A DNA stretch of 64,000 bases from Bacillota bacterium (lineage in GTDB: Bacteria > Bacillota > Sulfobacillia > JAJZYS01 > JAJYTV01): NCBI GenBank assembly GCA_021799275.1, contig JAJZAT010000013.1, forward strand, positions 1-64,000. Reading direction: 5' to 3'. Below the pieces are notes generated by a model. It was not told the DNA's origin and made no database searches. It was given only the letters and a program-made list of their open reading frames with translations. Both the position numbers and the translations under genes were made by a program. The number at the start of each line of letters is the position of its first letter. The first letter of the stretch is position 1. Below are positions 1 through 8,167 of this stretch, one piece after another.

Positions 1-84
1 TCCGATCTCCCCCGCCGTCAGGTAGTAGGCCACCGCACGGCCCTCCCCTCTCCCGCCTGACATCTCCCGCGCCTTGGCCCGCAT
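1..84 (-). CDS. possible 5' end of a divergent gene (partial)
   Basis: Read on the minus strand, an ATG at 84-82 opens 28 codons without a stop to the window edge (start MRAKAREMSGG, then AVAYYLTAGEIG). A GGGGAG lies only 3 bases upstream of the ATG, which is closer than ideal. It would be transcribed divergently from ylbJ. I do not recognise the protein, and this GC-rich DNA has many spurious open frames, so the call rests only on the open frame and the divergent layout. Confidence 0.28.
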   Translation of the reverse strand, partial: MRAKAREMSGGRGEGRAVAYYLTAGEIG

Positions 85-123
85 ATGCTCCCCGGGGACA
101 ACATCCCGGTCGGAGGCGGTGCG

Positions 124-1344
124 GTGAAGGCGCGCTCTGCGTTGTTTCAGGGGTTCGTCGTACTCCTGCTCGTCGTCCTGATGATCGTGTTCTCGGAGCA
201 CGGCTTCCGCGCCTCCCAGGCGGGGCTCAAGCTGTTCTTCGACGTGGTGCTGCCTTCCCTGCTGCCCTTTTTCATCGTCTCGGACCTTCTCCTCGCCTAC
301 GGCGTCGTGCACTTCCTCGGCGAGCTCTTCGAGCCCTTGATGCGCCCGCTCTTCAATGTTCCCGGCGCCGGCTCGTTCGTGCTCTCCATGGGCCTTGCGG
401 CCGGCTACCCGATGGACGCCGTCATCACCGCGAAGTTTCGGCGCCAGGGGCTCTGCACGCGCGCGGAAGGCGAACGCATGCTCGCCTTCTCGAACACTGC
501 GGATCCACTCTTCATCTTTGGAGCCGTGGCCGTCGGCATGTTCGGCCTACCGGCGCTCGGCCTCACGCTGGCGGTGGCGCACTACCTCGGCGCCCTGCTC
601 GTCGGGCTCAGCTTCCGCGGTTGGGCCAGGCACGAAGACGCGGCCGCCCGCCTGGCCGCCGTCGCGCCCGAGACCGGCATCTGGCAGCGGGCGGTCCAGG
701 CGATGCTCAAGGCGCGCCGCGAGGACACGCGACCGCTCGGCATCGTGCTGCAGGACGCCATCCGCGACTCGGTGGCGACCCTCTTCCTGATCATGAGCTT
801 CATCGTGCTCTTCTCCGTGTTCATCCGGGTTCTGGACGCCACAGGCGCCATGGCGGTGCTGCTCTGGCCGCTCCGCCAACTGTTGCCGATCGTGGGCATC
901 GCCCCGGCGCTGGCCCACAGCATCGTACAAGGGCTGCTGGAGATCGACATCGGCACGGCCGCGGCCGCCAAGGCCCACGCGAGCCTCCTGCAGCAGGCGG
1001 TGGTTGTCTCGGCGATCATCGGCTGGTCCGGTCTCTCGGTGCAGGCGCAGGTGGCGGCCGTGCTGGCGGACACCGACATCCGCATGCGCCCCTACGTCTT
1101 CGCCCGCGTGCTGCACGCCTTCTACGCGGCCGTCCTGACGCTCTTTCTGCTGCCGCTATTGCAGGGTCGCCTCCTGCAGGCGTTCGCCATCGGTGGCGCG
1201 GCATCGCCGCCCGGCGACTTCAGCCACTTTCTCACGGCGGGCCTGGCACTCGCGGCCATCGGCGCCGTGGCGCCGCTTGTGGTCGGCGTGGCGGTGACCA
1301 TCGCGCGCGGGTTGCGGATCGTCCGCATGCATGTCGGCAGATAA
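124..1344 (+). CDS. ylbJ: sporulation integral membrane protein YlbJ
   Basis: Polytopic inner-membrane protein of the YlbJ/nucleoside-recognition (Gate) family. In Bacillus subtilis YlbJ is made in the mother cell under sigma-E and is needed for heat-resistant spores. The translation (406 aa) has about eight hydrophobic segments and the family blocks VVLPSLLPFFIVSDLL near residue 40 and GLAAGYPMDAVITAKFRRQG near residue 95; a second half repeats the pattern after residue 210. I place the start at GTG 124 rather than the upstream ATG 85, because a perfect GGAGG at 112-116 sits 7 bases before the GTG and the extra 13 residues are not membrane-like. Its presence is the best single sign that the host is a spore former. 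Family assignment is firm; the role here is inferred. Confidence 0.9.
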   Translation: MKARSALFQGFVVLLLVVLMIVFSEHGFRASQAGLKLFFDVVLPSLLPFFIVSDLLLAYGVVHFLGELFEPLMRPLFNVPGAGSFVLSMGLAAGYPMDAVITAKFRRQGLCTRAEGERMLAFSNTADPLFIFGAVAVGMFGLPALGLTLAVAHYLGALLVGLSFRGWARHEDAAARLAAVAPETGIWQRAVQAMLKARREDTRPLGIVLQDAIRDSVATLFLIMSFIVLFSVFIRVLDATGAMAVLLWPLRQLLPIVGIAPALAHSIVQGLLEIDIGTAAAAKAHASLLQQAVVVSAIIGWSGLSVQAQVAAVLADTDIRMRPYVFARVLHAFYAAVLTLFLLPLLQGRLLQAFAIGGAASPPGDFSHFLTAGLALAAIGAVAPLVVGVAVTIARGLRIVRMHVGR

Positions 1345-1370
1345 AAGGGGCAGGCCGAAGGCCTCGCCCC
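1341..1370 (-). terminator. intrinsic terminator of the SDR-folE-hemL-M20 operon
   Basis: On the minus strand GGGGC and AGGCC arms (1347-1356 with 1360-1370, one bulged base, GAA loop) form a ten-pair hairpin followed by CCCCTTTTAT, the classical stem plus U-tract. It lies about 50 bases past the M20 dipeptidase stop and just past the ylbJ stop, so it separates two convergent units. A second, overlapping hairpin is CCCCGC 1367-1372 with GCGGGG 1380-1385. Confidence 0.7.
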
Positions 1371-1417
1371 GCGCAGTTTGCGGGGTGGGGCGCGTCGTCT
1401 CCCGGGCGGCCCCAAGG

Positions 1418-2749
1418 CTAGCCCAGGCTTGAGATGACGTCGGCGACGGCTTGTGCGCCGAGCAGGAAATCCGCCTTGCGGATGTTCTCGTTCGGCGAGT
1501 GCGCCCGCGCGCCGTCGTAGCCGCAACCCATGCTGACGCAAGGGATGCCGAGTTGGCCCGCGACGGCGTGCATCGGCCCGGACCCGGCCGTGAGCGGCTG
1601 GTAGACGGGCGGCTTGCCATAAGTCTCCCGCACCGACCGGCGTACGGTCTCGACAAAGGGATGGCCCGGATCGCTCAGATACGGGAGCTCCCCGACCGTC
1701 ATCCGCGTTTCGACATCCGTGAAACCCTGCGCGTCGAGAAACCGGCGAAGTTCCGCGTAGATCGCCCTCGGGTCCTGGCCCGGCACCAGGCGGAAGTCCA
1801 GCTTCGCGCCGGCCTCCGCAGGCAGCACGGTCTTCGGACCCATGCCGGAGTAGCCGGCGCTGAGGCCGCAGATCGTGCAGGTGGGCTGCGTGTAGAGGTC
1901 GTGGACCGGCCTCGTCCCAGGACGGCGGCGCACTCCTTCCAGGGACGCGAGAACCGTCTCGGACTCGGCTTCGAGCGCCGCGATCGCCTCGAGCGCCGCG
2001 GGCGGCATGGGCTCCACCGTCGCGTGGAAACCTGGCACCGCCACGCTTCCCGCCGCGGGGCGGATCGCCGTGAGCGCCTCGAGGAGGCGCCAGGCCGGGT
2101 TCTCCGCGACCGGCGCGAGCGACGAGTGGAGGTCCCGGTCCGCGGTGCGCACCTCGAGGTCGACGTAGAGGATCCCCTTTACGCCGCCGGTGAGATCTGG
2201 CCGCCCGTCGCGATCGACCCCACCGGCCTCCCAGATGCAATAATCCGCGCGGATCTCCCCGAGGTGCCCTCGTACCTCCGCCTCGATCGAGGGGCTGCCG
2301 ATCTCCTCCTCCCCCTCTACGAGGAACGCGACCGAGACGGGGAGCTCGCCCGCGGCCTCGAGCGCGCGCACCGCGGCCACGCGCGCGATGAAGTCGCCCT
2401 TGTTGTCCGCGACGCCGCGGGCGATGAGCAGGCCGTCGCGCTCCGTGAGCTCGAAGGGTGGCGACGTCCAGAGGTCCAGGGGCTCCTCCGGCTGCACGTC
2501 GTAGTGGTCGTAGAACATCAGCGTCTCCGGTCGCAGGCCCTCGATCCGTCCGTAGACGAGCGGGTTGCCGTGGTCCGAGAACACCTGCACATCCGCCCCG
2601 AGCTCCCGCAAGAGACGTTCGACGAAGGCGGTGGCCTCCGCGATGCCGCGCCGCTGCGCGGCGACGCTGGGAATCGCGAGGTACGGCCTCAGGTCCTGGT
2701 CGATCGCCCTCTCGGCCTCACGCTCCACCTGCACGCTGCGTGCCACCAA
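1418..2749 (-). CDS. M20 family dipeptidase/metallopeptidase
   Basis: Predicted cytoplasmic di-zinc peptidase of the M20 family (CNDP/PepV-like), which hydrolyses dipeptides or N-acyl amino acids. The 443-aa length is normal. Visible active-site blocks in order are FYDHYDVQP (zinc His and following Asp), ARGVADNKGD (bridging Asp), and FLVEGEEEIGSPS (catalytic Glu then zinc Glu); a dimerisation lid follows, and SMGCGYDGARAHSPNE near the C-terminus supplies the last zinc His. The start is TTG 2749 with AGGGGGG about 5 bases upstream; GTG 2746 is an equal alternative. It is the last gene of the minus-strand run after hemL (45-base gap). One of several peptidases in the window, pointing to peptide use. 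The exact substrate cannot be read from sequence. Confidence 0.87.
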   Translation of the reverse strand: MVARSVQVEREAERAIDQDLRPYLAIPSVAAQRRGIAEATAFVERLLRELGADVQVFSDHGNPLVYGRIEGLRPETLMFYDHYDVQPEEPLDLWTSPPFELTERDGLLIARGVADNKGDFIARVAAVRALEAAGELPVSVAFLVEGEEEIGSPSIEAEVRGHLGEIRADYCIWEAGGVDRDGRPDLTGGVKGILYVDLEVRTADRDLHSSLAPVAENPAWRLLEALTAIRPAAGSVAVPGFHATVEPMPPAALEAIAALEAESETVLASLEGVRRRPGTRPVHDLYTQPTCTICGLSAGYSGMGPKTVLPAEAGAKLDFRLVPGQDPRAIYAELRRFLDAQGFTDVETRMTVGELPYLSDPGHPFVETVRRSVRETYGKPPVYQPLTAGSGPMHAVAGQLGIPCVSMGCGYDGARAHSPNENIRKADFLLGAQAVADVISSLG

Positions 2750-2794
2750 GGCACCCCCCTCTTGTCGAACCGGGATGGAAGTCGCCGGCGCGCC

Positions 2795-4090
2795 TCAGGC
2801 CGGCTGCCTGATGCGCCCGAATGCCCGCTCGGCCGCCCGGATCCCCTGGGAGACATCCTCCTCCGTATGCCCGAGCGTGACGAACCATGCCTCGTAGGGC
2901 GAGGGCGCGAGGTAGACGCCTTCTTCGAGCATCGCCCAGAAGAAGCGGCGGAAGGACTCCCGGTCGTGATCCTGGGCCTCCTCATAATTGCGTGGCGCCG
3001 CCCCCCGGAAGAAGAGCGTGAACATCGAGCCGAAGCGCGTCAGGGACGTGACGACACCCGCCCCTTCGGCTGCGCGCGTCACGCCCTCCGCAAGGCGTCG
3101 GCCCATCGCGTCGAGCCATGGATAGACGTCCGGCGCCGCAAGGATGTCGAGCGTCGCGATGCCCGCCGCAACCGACAGAGGATTGCCGGCCAGGGTGCCG
3201 GCCTGGAACATCGGCCCCAGCGGCGCGACGAGCGACATGAGCGAGCGGCTGCCGCCGTAGGCGCCAAGGGCGAGCCCGCCGCCGATCGCCTTGCCGAGGC
3301 AGACAAGGTCGGGCCTCAGGCCGAGCTGCGGCCCGATGATGCCGTAGCGCAGGCGGAAGCCGACGATCACCTCGTCGTCGATCACGAGCGCCCCGTGCCG
3401 ATGCGCGATCTCGCTGACGCCGGCGAGGTAGCCGCTCACGGGGCCGACGACGCCCATGTTGCCGGAGATCGGCTCGATCAGGACCGCGGCGATCCTGCCG
3501 CCTTCCGCCGCGAAGAGCTCCTCGAGGGCGCCAAGGTCATTGAAGGGCAGGCTGCGCACATCCTTGCGCACACCGCTCGGCACACCCTCCGAATCGTGGC
3601 CGCCCCCGGCCGTCGCCGCGCCCGACCCCGTATGGACCAGGACGGGGTCGGCATGTCCATGGTAGTTGCCGTCGAACTTGACAATGAGGTCCCGACCCGT
3701 CGCCGCCCGGGCCAGGCGGATCGCCGACATCACCGCCTCCGTGCCGGAGGAGACGAGCCGGACCTGGCCGAGTTCCGGGATCGCGGCGCAGAGTCGCTCC
3801 GCGAACTCCACCTCGCCAGGGCAGGGCGCGCCGAAGAGTGTGCCGTCTGCAAGCTGGCGTCCCACGCGCTCCAGCACGAGCGGGTGGCCGTGGCCCACGA
3901 CGTTGGGGCCGAAGGCGGCCAGGAACTCGATGTAGCTCCGCCCGTCGACGTCCTCGAACCGCCCGCCGTGCGCCGCCTGGACGAAGACCGGGGCGTCGCC
4001 GCCCATCGGGCGGAAGCTGCGGGCTGGCGAATTGACACCGCCCGCGATGACGGCCTGCGCCCGCCGCCAGAGCTCCTCGGAGGCGTTCAT
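2795..4090 (-). CDS. hemL: glutamate-1-semialdehyde 2,1-aminomutase
   Basis: PLP enzyme that converts glutamate-1-semialdehyde to 5-aminolevulinate in the C5 route to tetrapyrroles. The 431-aa protein has the family N-terminus (AGGVNSPARSFRPMGG), substrate and cofactor blocks (SSGTEAVMSAIRLARAAT; DEVIVGFR), the PLP lysine in CLGKAIGGGLALGAYGG, and the gating-loop region GTLAGNPLSVAAGIATL. Length and motifs are full, so activity is likely. Its ATG overlaps the folE stop by four bases (ATGA), indicating translational coupling. HemL normally sits with other hem genes; none is here, so pairing with a GTP cyclohydrolase and an SDR is unusual and may only reflect operon shuffling. Confidence 0.93.
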   Translation of the reverse strand: MNASEELWRRAQAVIAGGVNSPARSFRPMGGDAPVFVQAAHGGRFEDVDGRSYIEFLAAFGPNVVGHGHPLVLERVGRQLADGTLFGAPCPGEVEFAERLCAAIPELGQVRLVSSGTEAVMSAIRLARAATGRDLIVKFDGNYHGHADPVLVHTGSGAATAGGGHDSEGVPSGVRKDVRSLPFNDLGALEELFAAEGGRIAAVLIEPISGNMGVVGPVSGYLAGVSEIAHRHGALVIDDEVIVGFRLRYGIIGPQLGLRPDLVCLGKAIGGGLALGAYGGSRSLMSLVAPLGPMFQAGTLAGNPLSVAAGIATLDILAAPDVYPWLDAMGRRLAEGVTRAAEGAGVVTSLTRFGSMFTLFFRGAAPRNYEEAQDHDRESFRRFFWAMLEEGVYLAPSPYEAWFVTLGHTEEDVSQGIRAAERAFGRIRQPA

Positions 4091-4644
4091 CGCACCCTAC
4101 CCGCGAGCAGGGCCTGCAGCTGTCCGCGGCCGCTCTCCTCCAGGAATACCCCGCGCACGGCTGAAGTCACGGTCTCGCTGCCGAGGTTGCGCCCCTCGAT
4201 CATCTGCATGCAGAGCTGGCGCGCCCTGAGGGAGACGTAGACGCCCCGCGGGCGCAGAACGGCCTCGAGCGCGTCGGCGATCTCCTTGGTCAGGCGTTCC
4301 TGGATCTGCAGGCGGCGCGCGGCGACGTCCACGAGGTCGGCGAGCGAGCCGAAGCCCGCGATGCGCCCGCCATCCGGAAGGAAGGCGACGTCCGCGCTGC
4401 CGAAGAACGGCAGCAGGTGGTGCTCGCAGACCGAGAAGAAGGGCAGGTCGCGCAAGAGCACCATCTCGTCCGGTCCCTCGATGACCTCGATGACCTGCCG
4501 TGGATCGCGCATGTAACCTGAAAGCATCACCTGCGACGCCTCGGCCACCAGCCGTGGCGTGTCCTGGACACCGGGCCTATGGAGGTCCTCGCCGAGCCCT
4601 TGCAGCAGCAGGCGCACAGCCTCCTCGATCATGCCCTCGTTCAC
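4087..4644 (-). CDS. folE: GTP cyclohydrolase I (FolE) with His-to-Gln at a catalytic position
   Basis: Homolog of the zinc enzyme that opens GTP and recloses it to 7,8-dihydroneopterin triphosphate, first step of folate and biopterin synthesis. The zinc ligands are intact: VCEHHLLPFFG carries the Cys and His, and the third ligand is Cys145 in RQLCM. The family has Ala-x-His-x-Cys here (His179 in E. coli, needed for later steps of the reaction), but this protein reads Ala-Arg-Gln-Leu-Cys, codon CAG at 4216-4218. The rest (GSETVTSAVRGVF, QERLTKEIADAL) is normal. GTG 4644 is preferred because GGAGGG ends 7 bases upstream; the open frame continues to GTG 4659. It lies 22 bases after the SDR and overlaps hemL by 4. 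Family certain, activity in doubt. Confidence 0.88.
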   Translation of the reverse strand: MNEGMIEEAVRLLLQGLGEDLHRPGVQDTPRLVAEASQVMLSGYMRDPRQVIEVIEGPDEMVLLRDLPFFSVCEHHLLPFFGSADVAFLPDGGRIAGFGSLADLVDVAARRLQIQERLTKEIADALEAVLRPRGVYVSLRARQLCMQMIEGRNLGSETVTSAVRGVFLEESGRGQLQALLAGRVR

Positions 4645-4666
4645 CAATGTTCCCTCCACATATGGC

Positions 4667-5464
4667 TCAGCCGCGTCCCTTGTGGATCACGTCTAGCCCA
4701 CCGTCCACGGCAATGATGTTACCGGTGAGAAAGTCGGAGTCGTCCGCGAGCAGAAACTCGACAACCCTCGCGATGTCCTCGCCGCTGCCCGGTCGCCCGA
4801 TCGGCGCGGCGCCCTCGTCGGTCCCGCGCGCCTGGGTGATGGTGCCCTCCTTGAGCGGCCGCCTGATATCGCCGGGGCAGATCGCGTTCACGGTGATGCC
4901 ATAGGGCGCCTCTTCCTCGGCGAGGGATTTCGCAAGCGAGAGTACACCGCTCTTGGCCGCCGCGTAGACCGCCCGGCCAGGCCAGGCGGGCAATTCCGCC
5001 GCCTCGTCGAAGCCGAAGAAGATGAGCCTGCCGCCGCGCTGCGACCGCATGTCCTTAAGGAGCAGGTGCGCGTAGAGCATCGCGCTCCAGAGGTTCCCGT
5101 CGACGATCTCCCGCAGTTTCCCGATCTCCACGTCCGCGAACGCGGTTTGCGGCGTGAGAAAAGGACCCGCGGCATGCACGAAGGCCCATGGTACGCCGAA
5201 CCGGTGCCTATGGGCCTCGACCGACGCCCGCGCCGCCGCCTCCTCGCCCGCATCCGCGGCCAAAGTCAGAAGCTCCTGCCCCTGCCCCGTGGCCTGGGCG
5301 GCAAAGCTTTCGGCCTTCGCGTGCGCCGTGCGATGCGTGACGGTTACCCGGTAGCCGAGGGCGAGCAGCCGCTCGGCCACGGCGCGGCCGAGTCCCGAAA
5401 CGCCGCCGGTGATGAGGACGCTCCTCGGCTCCCCGAGGCGATCTCCTGCGCCGCAATCCGTCAA
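4667..5464 (-). CDS. short-chain dehydrogenase/reductase, possibly pteridine-related
   Basis: Cytoplasmic NAD(P)H-dependent SDR. The Rossmann glycine motif SVLITGGVSGLGRAVAERLL is near residue 17, an HAAGPF block follows, and the catalytic Tyr and Lys are in AVYAAAKSGVLSLAKSLA; the C-terminus FLTGNIIAVDGGLDV is typical. TTG 5464 is chosen (AAGG 7 bases upstream); it gives 265 aa with the Rossmann motif at the normal distance. A longer frame (ATG 5524) would add an untypical leader and crowd the divergent MFS gene. Being first in an operon with folE suggests a dihydropterin reductase (FolM or pteridine-reductase type), but this is inference from context; the sequence alone says only SDR. Confidence 0.82.
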   Translation of the reverse strand: MTDCGAGDRLGEPRSVLITGGVSGLGRAVAERLLALGYRVTVTHRTAHAKAESFAAQATGQGQELLTLAADAGEEAAARASVEAHRHRFGVPWAFVHAAGPFLTPQTAFADVEIGKLREIVDGNLWSAMLYAHLLLKDMRSQRGGRLIFFGFDEAAELPAWPGRAVYAAAKSGVLSLAKSLAEEEAPYGITVNAICPGDIRRPLKEGTITQARGTDEGAAPIGRPGSGEDIARVVEFLLADDSDFLTGNIIAVDGGLDVIHKGRG

Positions 5465-5492
5465 AGATCCACCTTCTTGCCCCACCGCCGTT

Positions 5493-5514
5493 TGCGGGAC
5501 TTCGACATCCCGCA
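5493..5514. promoter_or_regulatory. perfect inverted repeat between divergent SDR and MFS genes
   Basis: TGCGGGA at 5493-5499 and its exact complement TCCCGCA at 5508-5514 flank an 8-base centre, in the gap between the SDR start (5464) and the MFS start (5572). Position and symmetry suit a dimeric repressor operator controlling both genes; a short RNA hairpin in the MFS leader is the alternative. Confidence 0.35.
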
Positions 5515-5571
5515 GCGAATCCATGATAGCAGACGGTCCTCGGGCCGCCTTGTCACGGAGGCGAACGCCGC

Positions 5572-6771
5572 TTGCTCGGGGAACTCCGCGCCTACCCAAG
5601 GGCATTCTGGGTCCTCTTCTTCGGTCGGCTGCTCAACTCGATCGGAACGTCGATCGTCTTTCCCTTCCTGACCGTCTATCTCCACGACACGCTCAACGCC
5701 AACCTCGCCATGGTCGGTCTCGTGCTTCTGCTCCAAGGCATCGCGCAGGTGGTCGCCGTGAGCCTCGGCGGCCTGCTGTCGGACGCCTGGGGCCGCCTGC
5801 CGACGATGTTCCTGTCGCTTGGCGCCGGCGCCTTGGCAACCCTTAGCCTCGCCGTCATCGGGGCACCCGTCTGGATCGTCGTGCTCGTGGTGGTGCGCGG
5901 CGGGCTGATGCCGCTCTTCGACCCTGCGGCGCAGGCGTTCGTCGCCGACATCGTCCCGCGCGAGAACCTCTACCCCGCCTACTCGCTGCAACGCGTCGCC
6001 GGCAACGCGGGCATCATCCTCGGCCCGATGCTCGGCGCATTCCTGCTGCAGCACTCCTTCTCGATCCTGTTCCTCCTGAGCGGCGCCATCGCGCTTAGCT
6101 TCGGCATTCTCGCCTTCTGGCTGCTGCATGGCAGCGAGACCCGCGAGCACGGGAACACGGGCCCCGCGGGCCTCAGCCTCGCGCTCCTGCGGGATCCCTT
6201 CCTGCTCACCGTGACGGGCCTCTTCGCCATGGTCTCCCTCACCTACTCGCAGCTCTACTGGGTGGTCCCGGGCTACATGACCGTCTACCTCCACCTGCCC
6301 GCGTCGGACTTCGGCTTCCTCGCCGCGGAGAACGCGGTGCTCGTGGTGGCCTTGCAGATGCCGCTCGTGGCCCTCAGCCGCAACTGGCGGCCCGAGCGCG
6401 CGATCGCCATCGGGGCCGCGCTGTACGGTCTCGGCTTCCTGCTCATGGCGCCGCTCAGGGGGTTCCTGCCGTTCCTCCTGCCTGTCGCCGTGATCACGGT
6501 CGGCGAGGTGCTCCTGAGTCCGAGTATCACGAGCCTTGTCGCCTCCCGCGCCAGGCCCGAAGACCGCGGCAAGGCGATCGGCCTCGTCAGCCTCGCGAAC
6601 CGCTCCGGCTCCGCCGTCGGTCCGCTCGCCGGTGGCTCCCTCCTGACGGTCGGCGGCCCGTGGATGCTCTTCCCCGGCATCTTCGTGGTGGCGGTGCTGG
6701 CCACGCTTGGCTGGATCCGGCTCTTGCGCCTGCCGGAGCCTCAGGCGCAGACGGCGAACCTACCGTCCTGA
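5572..6771 (+). CDS. MFS transporter (drug/metabolite efflux type)
   Basis: Major facilitator protein of 399 aa with 12 predicted membrane segments. The N-terminal half has the FFGRLLNSIGTSIVFPFLTVYL opening and the MFS signature GGLLSDAWGRLPTM between segments 2 and 3; segment 5 carries QRVAGNAGIILGPMLGAFL, like the proton-antiport motif of drug exporters. The start TTG 5572 follows CGGAGG (5556-5561) by 10 bases. It is single, divergent from the SDR-folE operon, with an inverted repeat between them. Substrate unknown; efflux of small hydrophobic compounds is the usual family role. Confidence 0.85.
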   Translation: MLGELRAYPRAFWVLFFGRLLNSIGTSIVFPFLTVYLHDTLNANLAMVGLVLLLQGIAQVVAVSLGGLLSDAWGRLPTMFLSLGAGALATLSLAVIGAPVWIVVLVVVRGGLMPLFDPAAQAFVADIVPRENLYPAYSLQRVAGNAGIILGPMLGAFLLQHSFSILFLLSGAIALSFGILAFWLLHGSETREHGNTGPAGLSLALLRDPFLLTVTGLFAMVSLTYSQLYWVVPGYMTVYLHLPASDFGFLAAENAVLVVALQMPLVALSRNWRPERAIAIGAALYGLGFLLMAPLRGFLPFLLPVAVITVGEVLLSPSITSLVASRARPEDRGKAIGLVSLANRSGSAVGPLAGGSLLTVGGPWMLFPGIFVVAVLATLGWIRLLRLPEPQAQTANLPS

Positions 6772-6790
6772 GACGGCTGGCCATCGGCCG

Positions 6791-8023
6791 TCAGGGCGTG
6801 TTGGCCGTCCAGACCGATCGGGCGGGCAGACTCGGATCGCCATGTTGGAGACTCAGCATGTCGTGCACCCAGCTCCGCCCGTCGACGAAGGTCCGGCCGT
6901 AGATGTAGCCGCCAGCCCAGACAGGCGCGATCGTGTCGGTCTCGGGGTCGAAGCGCATCTGGATGAGATCGAGCCGCGAGCCGTCGCCCTGTGACCCAGC
7001 CAAGGCCTGTTGCCAGTAGACCGCCTGGCTCCCCGCGTCGACGAAACTCTCGATGTCCTGGTCGGCGAAGATTTGTGTCAAGGGCGTCCAGACGCCTTTC
7101 GTCTCGGACCAGTAGTAATCCGCCGAGGCGAGTCCGCTCGCGTCCAGGCCATCGTTCGTGTCGAAAAAACGCACTTCCAGTTCGAAGCCGCCCGCCGTGC
7201 GCGTCATCTGTCCGATCCAGGCCACGAGCGCGTGCTGACCCGCCTGAAGCCTCGGTACGTCGTGGAGGAAGATGGTGGGATAGCCCGGCAGCGACTTCGT
7301 GTCCACGCGATTGGCGATGACGCGTTGGCCAGCGTCGAAGCTGAGTTGATGCGCCGCCGCCGATGCGGTGCCCGGCGGGCGTACCCTGTCCTTCGGAAGC
7401 CAACCCGCCCATGCCGATGCCGCCACGGGACCATCGAGCCCTGTCCAGCGATGCGGCAGGACGGCGATCGTCTCCCGCCCGTCGAGGAGCGAGCCGCCCT
7501 TGGTCCGATAGGGTGTGTAGTAGATCGCCGTGGAACCTTGCGTCGCCTTCGGATTCAGGGTCTTCGTGCCGAGTTCGGGCCCGACCATGTTCTCAGGCCC
7601 GTGGGTTGGCGTCGCGAGCCATACCATGCCTCCGGCCAGTGGCAGGACGGCGATGTCCATGCCCACATAGGCCTTCGGCACCGCGTACCTGCGCCCGTTC
7701 ACGCTGAAGGTGCGCAGTTTGCCGAAAGGCATGCCCGCCCCCCAAAAGCCGTCCTGCGACACCCTGCCGAACCTCGCGGCGTAGATCAGGCTCGCCGGCC
7801 CGAACTGGTTCATCTGGACGGCCTCGTAGCTCCAGGGCGCGCGGACCTGCCGCACGCGGTGCAAGCCCTTTCGGTACTCGCGCCCGCCCGAAAACCAGAT
7901 GGCGTGGCCGTCAAAGCTGGTCACCATCCGCCGCGGCGCGGGCGATCTTGGCGGCGCCGCCTGACCGCACGACGCGAGCACGATGGTGGCCGCCGCGATC
8001 AGGGTCCATGCCGCGCTGCGCAA
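6791..8023 (-). CDS. lipoprotein of unknown function
   Basis: Secreted, lipid-anchored protein of 410 aa that I do not recognise. TTG 8023 is the likely start: GGGAGG lies 8 bases upstream, and the product then begins as a compact signal peptide ending in the lipobox LASC (Cys19). An upstream ATG at 8044 would add seven residues with no ribosome site of its own. After a short Pro/Ala-rich linker the mature part is soluble, rich in Trp, Gly and aromatic residues with alternating strand-like segments (for example GGMVWLATPTHGPENMVG, DADYYWSETKGVW-like blocks), suggesting a beta-rich extracellular domain. It sits convergent to the MFS gene with 19 bases between the stops. No partner is evident. 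Confidence 0.72.
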   Translation of the reverse strand: MRSAAWTLIAAATIVLASCGQAAPPRSPAPRRMVTSFDGHAIWFSGGREYRKGLHRVRQVRAPWSYEAVQMNQFGPASLIYAARFGRVSQDGFWGAGMPFGKLRTFSVNGRRYAVPKAYVGMDIAVLPLAGGMVWLATPTHGPENMVGPELGTKTLNPKATQGSTAIYYTPYRTKGGSLLDGRETIAVLPHRWTGLDGPVAASAWAGWLPKDRVRPPGTASAAAHQLSFDAGQRVIANRVDTKSLPGYPTIFLHDVPRLQAGQHALVAWIGQMTRTAGGFELEVRFFDTNDGLDASGLASADYYWSETKGVWTPLTQIFADQDIESFVDAGSQAVYWQQALAGSQGDGSRLDLIQMRFDPETDTIAPVWAGGYIYGRTFVDGRSWVHDMLSLQHGDPSLPARSVWTANTP

Positions 8024-8114
8024 CGGCGCCGCCTCCCAGACCATTTCCGGCTAGGAATTTCCACCCAGGGGCCTGGCGTCCCTGCCGGATCGCCCACTGC
8101 GACGGCCGTGAATG

Positions 8115-8148
8115 CCGCAAGCGCCGGCCACCTGGCCGGCGCTTGCGG
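8115..8148 (-). terminator. perfect 15-bp hairpin downstream of korB
   Basis: Arms 8115-8129 and 8134-8148 are perfect complements around an ACCT loop, starting 20 bases past the korB stop. No U-tract follows on the minus strand, so it could end transcription inefficiently or protect the 3' end of the korAB mRNA. Confidence 0.6.
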
Positions 8149-8167
8149 TTCGTGATGTGCAAAGGCC

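Noticed and set aside
1451-4240. 929-codon plus-strand open frame across the M20 and hemL genes
   Set aside because: Antisense shadow produced by high GC at third codon positions; the minus-strand frames carry complete M20 and HemL motifs.
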